Positions 37,887 to 43,662 of a stretch of DNA of 64,000 nucleotides are shown here, piece by piece. The translations under genes were made by a program, and so were the position numbers. Numbering within the stretch: the first letter of the stretch is position 1; the number at the start of each line of letters is the position of its first letter. The notes beneath the pieces were generated by a model. That model searched no databases, was not told where the DNA came from, and saw only the letters and a program-made list of their open reading frames with translations. The stretch is from a virus, in IMG/VR virus record IMGVR_UViG_3300036719_002639, positions 1-64,000 of that record; one strand, given 5' to 3'.

Positions 37887-38798
37887 TTATGTTACCATTA
37901 CACTAATACCGCATAAAAGTTTCTTTATCTGTTCAAAATATTTTAAACCATACTGTTCATTAAAATTACCATCTTTAGATACATCAATGGTTATTAATTG
38001 TATATTGTTTTTAAGACATAATTCAGATTTAATTTTGTCTTTTTTTATATTATTAATTAATCGCTTCTCACCATATATTGGTTTATAATGGATGATGCCG
38101 TTAAATTCAATTCCTAATTTATAATCAGGAAAATATAAATCTAGTTCATATGGATTTATTATTTTTCTACTATTAAAAAGACATTTGGGTTTTAATGTTG
38201 TTAATATTTTATCTTTCAAATATTTCTCTAATTTAGATGTTGACGCATGTTTTATATGATGTTGTAAATTATATTTATTTCTGCATGTCATATTACAAAA
38301 TTGATTTGTTGTTTCCTTTTTGTAAGATTTACGTGTAAATTCTTTATTACAATAAGTACAAATTAGTTGTTTTTCGTATACTTTAGTTCGATATTTAGTT
38401 CGATATTTACTTGCACACGATTTACTACAACATATTGCATCCTTTTCTCCACTATGAAATGATATTTTACATTGTGGACATATTTTATTTGGTAGTTTAT
38501 TTGCATTAAATTTACCAGAACACGTATGATTACAAAAATGATTATTAGATTTAATAAAATCTTTATAAATTAATATTATATCGCAGCCACATTGTTTACA
38601 TTTAGTGGATATACGATTTTGTTTAAACTTTGCTCTACATGTATTTGAGCAACAGTCTAATTTTCTCCCACCAGACAAACAAGATAACACTTCATTTTTT
38701 GGTTTATAATAAATGTTATTACATTGTTTACATTTAAGTGGTATAGGATCACGACTCTTATAATTTTTTAATTCTTCTATTGTTATTTGTATGTTCAT
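37887..38798 (-). CDS. multi-zinc-finger homing endonuclease, Vsr/EDxHD-like nuclease
   Basis: 303 residues. The first 190 residues carry at least five Cys4-type fingers (repeated CxxC .. FCxxxC), for example KCKQCNNIYY, KICPQCKISFH and LICTYCNKEF. The C-terminal domain has the PD-(D/E)XK-type pattern ELDLYFPDYKLGIEFNGIIHY, followed by KDKIKSELCLKNNIQLITI, as in Vsr-like free-standing homing endonucleases. It sits at the end of tRNA array 1. A late promoter lies exactly 5 bases before the ATG (leaderless). Confidence 0.82.
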   Translation of the reverse strand: MNIQITIEELKNYKSRDPIPLKCKQCNNIYYKPKNEVLSCLSGGRKLDCCSNTCRAKFKQNRISTKCKQCGCDIILIYKDFIKSNNHFCNHTCSGKFNANKLPNKICPQCKISFHSGEKDAICCSKSCASKYRTKYRTKVYEKQLICTYCNKEFTRKSYKKETTNQFCNMTCRNKYNLQHHIKHASTSKLEKYLKDKILTTLKPKCLFNSRKIINPYELDLYFPDYKLGIEFNGIIHYKPIYGEKRLINNIKKDKIKSELCLKNNIQLITIDVSKDGNFNEQYGLKYFEQIKKLLCGISVMVT

Positions 38799-38803
38799 AT
38801 AAC

Positions 38804-38811
38804 TATTTAGT
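38804..38811 (-). promoter_or_regulatory. late promoter ACTAAATA with 5-base spacer to ATG
   Basis: Spacer GTTAT, then ATG 38798. T4 spacing puts +1 at the AUG. Confidence 0.6.
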
Positions 38812-38815
38812 GAAA

Positions 38816-38894
38816 TGGAGCATCAGGCGGGTAACTCTCCCGCTTATATTATCCACATTGGAAGTGTGGTGCCTCAATTTTAGGCTACTGATGC
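38816..38894 (-). tRNA. tRNA-Gly(TCC)
   Basis: GCATCAG acceptor paired with CTGATGC, T73, encoded CCA. Anticodon loop CTTCCAA reads GGA/GGN. The T-loop AGAGTTA is atypical (no TTC). Confidence 0.88.
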
Positions 38895-38900
38895 ATGAAT

Positions 38901-38977
38901 TGGAGCAGTAAGTCAGACTTCCACTGACTAAATGTGAGGTTGCAACTCACCGCTTCGTGTGTTTTAGCTTTTACTGC
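38901..38977 (-). tRNA. tRNA-Cys(GCA)
   Basis: GCAGTAA acceptor, T73, encoded CCA. Anticodon stem GTGAG/CTCAC with loop TTGCAAC. The D stem is short. Confidence 0.88.
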
Positions 38978-38984
38978 ATAAATA

Positions 38985-39059
38985 TGGCGAGTCAAATCGG
39001 CTATGCTCCGATATCAAAAGCGCAATAAGCTTCCGTTTTAATGTTTAAACTATTGACTC
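38985..39059 (-). tRNA. tRNA, anticodon reads ATT (Asn-like)
   Basis: Complete cloverleaf with GAGTCAA acceptor, G73 and CCA. Loop TTATTGC gives anticodon ATT, which would read AAU. A34 is very unusual here in bacteria, so either an inosine-type Asn tRNA or a mutated copy. G73 fits Asn. Confidence 0.6.
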
Positions 39060-39065
39060 ATAAAA

Positions 39066-39151
39066 TGGCGGGGATGACGGGACTTAAACCCGCATTGCTT
39101 TTCAGCGTCACCGTGACAGGGTGATATGTCTATCAATTCCACCACATCCCC
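39066..39151 (-). tRNA. tRNA-Asp(GTC) with long variable arm
   Basis: GGGGATG acceptor, G73, CCA. Anticodon stem TCACC/GGTGA with loop CTGTCAC, identical to the E. coli tRNA-Asp loop. The variable region is 14 nt with a GCT-GAAA-AGC hairpin, and the D arm is Leu-like; both are wrong for Asp. Confidence 0.8.
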
Positions 39152-39157
39152 AAAAAA

Positions 39158-39233
39158 TGGTACTCGATCACAGAATCGAACTGTGATTTTCTGCATGTAA
39201 AACAGAAGTACTAGGCCGTTGTACGAATCGAGC
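39158..39233 (-). tRNA. tRNA-Val(TAC)
   Basis: GCTCGAT acceptor with a G-T first pair, A73, CCA. Loop TTTACAT reads GUA and wobble GUN codons. Confidence 0.85.
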
Positions 39234-39498
39234 ATTAAATGGTCGAGAAAAGACTCCGCTTTAAGAGGATTTCACTATTGTTCTGTTGGTTCTCCCTTCA
39301 CTCACGGTGATGGAGCCAACATCTATCTCTCTTCTTAGTCTACCTGCACCTGAACTGGTGCTGTTCCTTTAGCCAACTGGATTTCACTGTTGTTCTCTAC
39401 GTGGAGCCATATATCCCGCTATAGTCGGGGTATGGACATGTATATGATCTATCAGTTGTGTTAACTATTTTCATGCAATTCTCTAGGGTTTAATCATT
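39234..39498 (-). ncRNA. structured non-coding segment in tRNA array 1
   Basis: No tRNA and no convincing gene. It holds strong hairpins: TGTTGG..CCAACA with nested CTCC/GGAG and TCAC/GTGA (about 39287-39324), GCACC/GGTGC (about 39346-39364) and CCATA/TATGG with nested CCCG/CGGG (about 39407-39435). The motif GATTTCACTRTTGTTC occurs twice, at about 39270 and 39381. The strand is assumed to be that of the flanking tRNAs. Confidence 0.4.
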
Positions 39499-39735
39499 AT
39501 GGAGAACTGCACTAAAATACGTTCAAAGCTAATTAAACTATCTCTCGAAATTGGTAACGGATCAAATAATGGTCGTAAATTTCAGGCTTGTTATGATCGT
39601 GGTATAGCACTTTGTATTATTGATTCATCTAAACAAAAGTATGTAAAGGAATCTAATAGTATCAAATTTCTTGATATCATAACTAACATAATAAACGAAA
39701 GTAGCGGGTCAATGAGTCGAACATTGAATGTATAG
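39499..39735 (+). CDS. possible small protein within tRNA array 1
   Basis: 78 residues opening with ATG 39499 on the strand opposite to the tRNAs. The composition looks protein-like (KIRSKLIKLSLEIGNG, RGIALCIIDSSKQKYV, FLDIITNIINE). There is no clear ribosome site, and the last 11 codons overlap the antisense of tRNA-Met. It is either a small inserted gene or a chance frame. Confidence 0.35.
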   Translation: MENCTKIRSKLIKLSLEIGNGSNNGRKFQACYDRGIALCIIDSSKQKYVKESNSIKFLDIITNIINESSGSMSRTLNV

Positions 39736-39774
39736 GTTATGAGCCTCACCAGAAAACCCTTTCTAGCTACCCGC
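39703..39774 (-). tRNA. tRNA-Met(CAT), no encoded CCA
   Basis: GCGGGTA acceptor, anticodon loop CTCATAA as in bacterial initiator tRNA, T arm CAATG-TTCGACT-CATTG. The 3' end lacks CCA, unlike almost every other tRNA here, so it would need host CCA-adding enzyme. The anticodon stem has only three good pairs. Confidence 0.7.
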
Positions 39775-39786
39775 AAATTCTAAAAT

Positions 39787-39861
39787 TGGTGCCGATAGAG
39801 GGAATCGAACCCACGCAAATCTGCTTATGAAACAGACACTCAGCCATTGAGTGATATCGGC
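39787..39861 (-). tRNA. tRNA-Met(CAT)
   Basis: GCCGATA acceptor, A73, CCA. Loop TTCATAA. It is elongator Met or, if C34 is lysidinylated, Ile2. Confidence 0.88.
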
Positions 39862-40026
39862 GTAAAATAATACCAAGTGTCCTGAACCTCTAGACGACTG
39901 ATGAACTTTCATTCACCAAGATGGATTCGAACCATCGTTTCTCAGTTGATTAAACGCAAGTGGTCTACTATTAACCTACAATAGTTTGATCTATCGTTGG
40001 AAGTTGCATCCAAACTACTTGCTAAA
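39862..40026 (-). other. tRNA-like remnant between tRNA-Met and tRNA-Phe
   Basis: A perfect T arm (GATGG-TTCGAAT-CCATC, minus strand) lies at about 39917-39933. No partner for the acceptor strand, no CCA and no clear anticodon arm can be placed. Probably a decayed tRNA or a tRNA-like RNA. Nothing else is seen here. Confidence 0.35.
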
Positions 40027-40100
40027 TGGTGGGAACAGAGAATTTCGAAATCTCATTGCTAGGGTTTCACTCTAGAGTACTGCCTTTGTACGACATTCCC
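40027..40100 (-). tRNA. tRNA-Phe(GAA)
   Basis: GGGAATG acceptor, A73, CCA. Anticodon loop GTGAAAC; the last stem pair is an A-C mismatch. Confidence 0.85.
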
Positions 40101-40301
40101 AAAAATCTATAGGTATCGTGTCCTAAAACGCTTACATTTACATGACTTTAAGTGTCATAATCAACTATCGCTGAAAATCTTCGAAATTCCGCTATAGTTG
40201 ATTTGGAAATTGGTGTAGTCTCTCCTTACTGCCACTATTGACATGATCAGTGTACGGCTGGATGTCATTTCGGGTTAGTTACCGTATCCATTTCTGGAAA
40301 T
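40101..40301 (-). other. structured spacer without an assignable gene
   Basis: Contains TCAACTAT/ATAGTTGA (about 40161-40201), closing a stem that encloses a TTCGAAG T-loop-like segment. A second stretch (about 40210-40295) has CACT/AGTG pairing. I could not fold either as a normal tRNA. Confidence 0.3.
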
Positions 40302-40377
40302 TGGTGGAGCAGATGGGAGTTGAACCCACATTATGCCACATTGCAGGTGTGGTGCATGGCCTTTATGCTACTGCCCC
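40302..40377 (-). tRNA. tRNA-Ala(TGC)
   Basis: GGGGCAG acceptor with the G3-T70 wobble pair that marks tRNA-Ala, A73, CCA. Loop CCTGCAA carries C at position 33 instead of the near-invariant T. Confidence 0.87.
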
Positions 40378-40458
40378 ATAAAATATGTGCTGGATTTCAC
40401 GAATGTTCCACCTACCACTCCACTGATCAGGTGGTTGTAAGGTGTCTATCAGCGTAAC
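40378..40458 (-). other. spacer with third GATTTCAC..TGTTC motif
   Basis: GGATTTCACGAATGTTC at about 40394 is followed by a CCACCT/AGGTGG hairpin. It is the same order of elements as the two copies at 39270 and 39381. Confidence 0.3.
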
Positions 40459-40514
40459 AGACTAGTATGTTTTTTTCTTAATAATAGAATTTTTTTGTTT
40501 GCTGGAACTAGTCT
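40459..40514 (-). ncRNA. CAGCAAACAA-family structured RNA, short member
   Basis: An 8-bp closing helix (AGACTAGT / ACTAGTCT) encloses, on the minus strand, a 5' TCCAGCAAACAA segment and an A-rich 3' side. It matches the three longer members in array 2 (51489, 51593, 51898). Confidence 0.5.
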
Positions 40515-40520
40515 AAATTG

Positions 40521-40820
40521 TTAAATGTCCGAAGCTTCTCTTGTGCGTCTATAATCTTGGCTTCTTACATTGTTTTCTTCACTGGTTTGAAAATGGCTCG
40601 ATACTGTTTCAACCTTCCATCCATTATCATCACCAATTCTTAAATACTTTCCTAAGATTGCATACTTTGCAGGTATGTAAGCTACTTGTGTAGCATTTTT
40701 CTTAGAGAGTGTGCATTGTTTGTAATCATTCTTCATGATTTGTCTTCTGATTGTTGTAGTGTCACTATCTTCATAGGGACTTCTTAAAACATTGTCAGGT
40801 GTACTTGGATAAACTTTCAT
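40521..40820 (-). CDS. unknown small protein inside tRNA array 1
   Basis: 99 residues with a weak AGAAAG ribosome site. The sequence has ATQVAYIPAKYAILGKYLRIGDDNGWKVETV, which reads as a compact alpha/beta fold. It is co-directional with the tRNAs and presumably on the same transcript. No family recognised. Confidence 0.65.
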   Translation of the reverse strand: MKVYPSTPDNVLRSPYEDSDTTTIRRQIMKNDYKQCTLSKKNATQVAYIPAKYAILGKYLRIGDDNGWKVETVSSHFQTSEENNVRSQDYRRTREASDI

Positions 40821-40846
40821 AATTACTTTCTTTCTTTGTTAAAAAA

Positions 40847-40921
40847 TGGCACCCGATAGGGGTTTCGATCCCCTTTCTAGAGTTTGAAGGACTCCTATCC
40901 TAGCCAGTAGACGAATCGGGT
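40847..40921 (-). tRNA. tRNA-Glu(TTC)
   Basis: ACCCGAT acceptor, G73, CCA. Loop CCTTCAA with C33. T arm GGGGA-TCGAAAC-CCC. Confidence 0.85.
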
Positions 40922-40930
40922 GTGTTAAAA

Positions 40931-41005
40931 TGGCACCTCATGAGGGTATCGATCCCTCTCCTACAGATTGAGAATCTATCGACCTAGCCACTAGTCCAAT
41001 GAGGT
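40931..41005 (-). tRNA. tRNA-Glu(CTC)
   Basis: ACCTCAT acceptor, G73, CCA. Loop TTCTCAA. Shares its A1-T72 pair and G73 with the neighbouring Glu tRNA. Confidence 0.88.
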
Positions 41006-41012
41006 ATTAAAG

Positions 41013-41101
41013 TGGTGCATCTGACAAGAGTTGAACTTGTATTTGCCTAACGGCCTTTTGGGTTCGTAGCCCAACGTGCTAATCCATTACACTACAGATG
41101 C
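41013..41101 (-). tRNA. tRNA-Arg(ACG) with long variable arm
   Basis: GCATCTG acceptor, A73, CCA. Loop CTACGAA (A34 normally becomes inosine). The variable region is 17 nt with a GCC-GTTA-GGC hairpin, a class II feature not expected for Arg. Confidence 0.85.
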
Positions 41102-41108
41102 ATAAAAA

Positions 41109-41184
41109 TGGTGCAGACACTAGGATTTTAACCTAGAACAAGAGGATAGGAACCTCACATGATGTACACTTTCACCATGTCTGC
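41109..41184 (-). tRNA. tRNA-Arg(CCT)
   Basis: GCAGACA acceptor, A73, CCA. Loop TTCCTAT reads AGG. Confidence 0.88.
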
Positions 41185-41190
41185 ATGAAA

Positions 41191-41266
41191 TGGCGCAGAT
41201 ACCAAGATTCGAACTTGGAATTAAAGGGTAGAAACCTATCGTGATAGTCCGTTTCACTATACCTGC
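41191..41266 (-). tRNA. tRNA-Arg(TCT)
   Basis: GCAGGTA acceptor, G73, CCA. Loop TTTCTAC reads AGA, a frequent codon in such AT-rich phages. Confidence 0.88.
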
Positions 41267-41274
41267 ATTAAAAT

Positions 41275-41350
41275 TGGAGCCAACAGTGACAATCGAAGTC
41301 ACAGCCTTCACATTACCAATGTGATGTTCCGCCACTTGAACTATGTTGGC
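41275..41350 (-). tRNA. tRNA-Thr(GGT)
   Basis: GCCAACA acceptor, T73, CCA. Loop TTGGTAA. Confidence 0.88.
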
Positions 41351-41355
41351 AAAAA

Positions 41356-41432
41356 TGGTCGGTCTGGTGGAAGTCGAATCCACATTATACTGGTTAAGAG
41401 CCAGTTCTATATGCCTTTCTAGTCACAGACCG
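41356..41432 (-). tRNA. tRNA-Lys(CTT)
   Basis: CGGTCTG acceptor, A73, CCA. Loop CTCTTAA reads AAG. Confidence 0.88.
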
Positions 41433-41437
41433 ATAAA

Positions 41438-41512
41438 TGGTGCTCCTATTGGGTATCGAACCCACTTCCCAAGGGTAAAAGCCTCGTGTTAATCCACTAC
41501 AACTCTAGGAGC
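41438..41512 (-). tRNA. tRNA-Lys(TTT)
   Basis: GCTCCTA acceptor, A73, CCA. Loop CTTTTAC reads AAA/AAG. Confidence 0.88.
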
Positions 41513-41522
41513 GTAAAAAAAT

Positions 41523-41602
41523 TGGTGCGCCGAGTGAGAATTGAACTCACCTCGATCAATGTATAAGATTGAGCTAAATGCTACCAGCTTAGTTTTCGGC
41601 GC
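41523..41602 (-). tRNA. tRNA-Ile(TAT)
   Basis: GCGCCGA acceptor, A73, CCA. Loop CTTATAC reads AUA without lysidine. Confidence 0.87.
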
Positions 41603-41606
41603 AAAA

Positions 41607-41684
41607 TGGTCAGCTAGGTCAGACTTGAACTGACAATATTCCTGTATCCAAAACAGGTCGCCTACCAATTGGCATCACTAGCTG
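41607..41684 (-). tRNA. tRNA-Pro(TGG)
   Basis: CAGCTAG acceptor, A73, CCA. Loop TTTGGAT reads CCA/CCN. Confidence 0.85.
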
Positions 41685-41689
41685 ATTAA

Positions 41690-41803
41690 AATTATTTGTG
41701 GTCTATCCCCACCGTCAAATCAATGCTGGTTCACTTTAATCCTGTTGACCAGTAAATTCACCTATCACATCAGGGTTCGTAGGTGAAGATGTATTGATTA
41801 AAT
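41690..41803 (-). ncRNA. tRNA-sized three-way-junction RNA
   Basis: A 7-bp helix AATCAAT/ATTGATT (about 41714-41720 with 41793-41799) closes two arms: CTGGT/ACCAG (about 41723-41752) and TTCACCTA/TAGGTGAA (about 41757-41787). It is tRNA-sized but has no CCA and no anticodon arm, and lies between two tRNA-Pro genes. Confidence 0.5.
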
Positions 41804-41880
41804 TGGTCGGAGTAACAGGGATCGAACCTGCATGACTTATGGGCCCAGGCCATACGCTTCGCCAATTAAGCTATACTCCG
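41804..41880 (-). tRNA. tRNA-Pro (TGG, or GGG if the loop is shifted)
   Basis: CGGAGTA acceptor typical of bacterial Pro tRNA, A73, CCA. Loop CCTGGGC has C33, giving TGG by position. Pro in either reading. Confidence 0.83.
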
Positions 41881-41886
41881 ATAAAA

Positions 41887-41963
41887 TGGTCGGCTATGGT
41901 GGTAACGATCCACCCTTCTCTGTGTATCAGACAGAAGTAATCAAACCTATATACTAATAGCCG
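41887..41963 (-). tRNA. tRNA-Ile(GAT)
   Basis: CGGCTAT acceptor, A73, CCA. Loop CTGATAC. The T-loop ATCGTTA is atypical. Confidence 0.85.
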
Positions 41964-41969
41964 ATAAAA

Positions 41970-42062
41970 TGGTGGCAATAGTAGGAATCGAACCTACCGT
42001 GTTTACCCGAAGGGAACAGATTTACAGTCTGCTACGACACAACCAATAGTCGTCTTACTGCC
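41970..42062 (-). tRNA. tRNA-Tyr(GTA)
   Basis: GGCAGTA acceptor, A73, CCA. Loop CTGTAAA. A class II variable arm with a CCC-TTC-GGG hairpin, as expected for bacterial Tyr. Confidence 0.9.
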
Positions 42063-42430
42063 ATAAAAGGTTTTACTATGAATTCCTAGAAGTTTCCTTC
42101 ATTAAAAAAGTCATTGGGATTAGAACGCTTCCAATCAGCGGTTGAATTCTCGACTCTAACTGTGATTCAACAGACCTTATCTATTGAATAACATTCAACT
42201 TCTCACCGAATGAGGTTGAACTTAATCAACCCCTCTTCTACGAGATTTACTAAGGTTCCCCAACGCATCAGGGAATCCTTTAAACAATCTATATTCAGTT
42301 TTCAAATATCTTCACAACATCTTTTAGCGTTGTAGGCACTTTCGCACCATTTATTAACAGCCCCATCGTCGCTGTTAACCTTGGATACCGTTCTTGTATC
42401 CTAACCGTTATAATATCAAGTCTATAAACG
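42063..42430 (-). ncRNA. hairpin-rich non-coding region at the promoter-proximal end of array 1
   Basis: A chain of stable hairpins with no ORF or tRNA: ATTGG/CCAAT (about 42114-42136), GTTGAAT/ATTCAAC (about 42141-42171), TCAAC..CTCA/TGAG..GTTGA (about 42198-42224), GGTTCCC/GGGAATCC (about 42254-42278), AACAGC/GCTGTT (about 42357-42377), GGATAC/GTATCC (about 42383-42401). It probably encodes one or more structured RNAs in the leader of array 1. Confidence 0.5.
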
Positions 42431-42457
42431 AAAAAACCCACCGTTTTACTGGTGGGT
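42431..42457 (-). terminator. rho-independent terminator
   Basis: Minus-strand hairpin ACCCACC / GGTGGGT followed by a T run. It closes the short Cys-ending peptide gene, and array 1 lies downstream of it. Confidence 0.85.
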
Positions 42458-42478
42458 GTGTGATCCTAATGATCCTAT

Positions 42479-42583
42479 TTAACACCCACTACAACCTGCA
42501 TCAAAGCGTTCTATCGCCTTGGGCATCGGTTTCACAGTTCCTCTATAAATTTCACAAACTCTATTCATAACTTCTCTCTTCAT
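42479..42583 (-). CDS. 34-residue peptide ending in CSGC
   Basis: Open from ATG 42583 to TAA 42479, with an alternative in-frame ATG six codons in. The peptide is basic, with MNRVCEIYRG, a Pro-rich KPMPKAIERF and a C-terminal CSGC. It has its own double promoter (early at 42599-42626, late at 42588-42595) and its own terminator 20 bases after the stop. It is therefore a self-contained transcription unit, which argues that the tiny frame is real. Confidence 0.6.
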   Translation of the reverse strand: MKREVMNRVCEIYRGTVKPMPKAIERFDAGCSGC

Positions 42584-42587
42584 TAAC

Positions 42588-42595
42588 TATTTATA
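42588..42595 (-). promoter_or_regulatory. late promoter TATAAATA, 4-base spacer to ATG
   Basis: Exact late consensus followed by GTTA and ATG 42583. Nested just downstream of an early promoter, so the unit can be expressed in both phases. Confidence 0.65.
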
Positions 42596-42598
42596 ACA

Positions 42599-42626
42599 AT
42601 CATATCACTTTTCTACAGAAAATCAA
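42599..42626 (-). promoter_or_regulatory. early promoter, TTGATT-16-TATGAT
   Basis: The -35 is at 42621-42626 and the -10 at 42599-42604, with TGA as extended -10. It overlaps the stop codon of the upstream zinc-finger gene. Confidence 0.65.
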
Positions 42627-42757
42627 GAAATATTTTCAACTTTCTTTTTACATACGGAATTCACTGCATATCTTATACAATTTCCGCACACTCTTCTGCC
42701 CTTGTTCCTTAGTAATTTTCTCTTACATCTAGAACAATGTACGTATCTCGTCTTCAT
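42623..42757 (-). CDS. 44-residue zinc-knuckle protein
   Basis: Starts at ATG 42757. It holds two CxxC pairs (CSRC at 8-11, CGNC at 24-27) with many Lys and Arg residues, so it is probably a small nucleic-acid-binding zinc ribbon. Its early promoter puts the -10 7 bases before the ATG, so it is probably leaderless. Confidence 0.65.
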   Translation of the reverse strand: MKTRYVHCSRCKRKLLRNKGRRVCGNCIRYAVNSVCKKKVENIS

Positions 42758-42764
42758 TGTTAAT

Positions 42765-42793
42765 AACTTATCATGACACTCACTGGAAGTCAA
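42765..42793 (-). promoter_or_regulatory. early promoter, TTGACT-17-TAAGTT
   Basis: The -35 is at 42788-42793 and the -10 at 42765-42770, with TGA before the -10. ATG 42757 follows after 7 bases. Confidence 0.6.
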
Positions 42794-42811
42794 TAGGTAT
42801 TTTGAAAATTG

Positions 42812-43249
42812 TTAAATAGATTTCTTTCGTTTGGGTGTTTTAGGTTCTTGTACGGGTTTTTTATAATATACACCATGTATCATGATTAATCTATTTCGTA
42901 TTGGACTTTTAGGATCGTTTGCCCATTTAAATAAATCTTCGATGCTGTATTTGTCGATAGGATATCCTTTTGAACACCAAGCATACAATGGTTCAATGAT
43001 ATCCAATGCTGTACCATCTTCATGAACTCTTTTAATCTCACCATTATGTATTCTTTCGACAACTTTTACACAATTTTCAAAAAACGCTAAATGTATGTCA
43101 TAATAATCATCTACATGTTCTGGATCAAATAAACCCCGTTCTCCTGTAGCATTCCTTTTACTTGGTGGATTCTTTTTAAGATAATCTACAATATATTTCA
43201 AAGTATGTAAAACTGTTGTATACATCGTTGTTTCTTCTAATGTATTCAT
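42812..43249 (-). CDS. unknown protein, 145 residues
   Basis: Coupled to the upstream gene by a 4-base overlap. Helical and charged, with a Lys/Arg-rich end (PKTPKRKKSI). No family recognised. It is the last gene of the operon that starts at 47598. Confidence 0.65.
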   Translation of the reverse strand: MNTLEETTMYTTVLHTLKYIVDYLKKNPPSKRNATGERGLFDPEHVDDYYDIHLAFFENCVKVVERIHNGEIKRVHEDGTALDIIEPLYAWCSKGYPIDKYSIEDLFKWANDPKSPIRNRLIMIHGVYYKKPVQEPKTPKRKKSI

Positions 43250-43662
43250 ATATTACTCCCTACATTCGTCTTTAGTTGTCCTGTATACGCAGGATCAAGC
43301 TTGTGACGTTGGGCTGTCTCTCGTTCTACAGCTTTATCATGTGCATCATTGTAATCCATCTTTGGATCAGCCTTCATTAATGATCTTTCATATACTTCGT
43401 GTTGAAAATTAAACCACATTTCCTTACGATCTTCCATCTCTTCTACCCAAATCTCGTCTTTAGGTACGTAGTCATAAACATATCCGTGTCCCCCTTCGAC
43501 AAAATCAACATTAATATTTGAACGAACAAAATCACCATTTACAATGTATACGTTTACACCTTTAGCAATCTTGCTGTAGTTTGGCGAAAAGTGTTTCCAA
43601 GCTTGTTTTCCCGCTACCTTGGCATAATCTTTGAAATTCTTGAATGTGTGTTTAGTTTCCAT
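43246..43662 (-). CDS. unknown protein, 138 residues
   Basis: Begins with an aromatic- and Lys-rich N terminus (KHTFKNFKDYAKVAGKQAW), then a beta-like middle and an acidic helical end with KAVERETAQRHKLDPAY. It overlaps the 3' end of the metalloprotease-like gene by 11 bases. No family recognised. Confidence 0.65.
   Translation of the reverse strand: METKHTFKNFKDYAKVAGKQAWKHFSPNYSKIAKGVNVYIVNGDFVRSNINVDFVEGGHGYVYDYVPKDEIWVEEMEDRKEMWFNFQHEVYERSLMKADPKMDYNDAHDKAVERETAQRHKLDPAYTGQLKTNVGSNI

Noticed and set aside
40847-42062. Evenly spaced repeated TGG..TTCGA..CC blocks, resembling a CRISPR-like array at first sight
   Set aside because: The repeated parts are the CCA ends and T arms of consecutive tRNAs, and the intervals are tRNA bodies.
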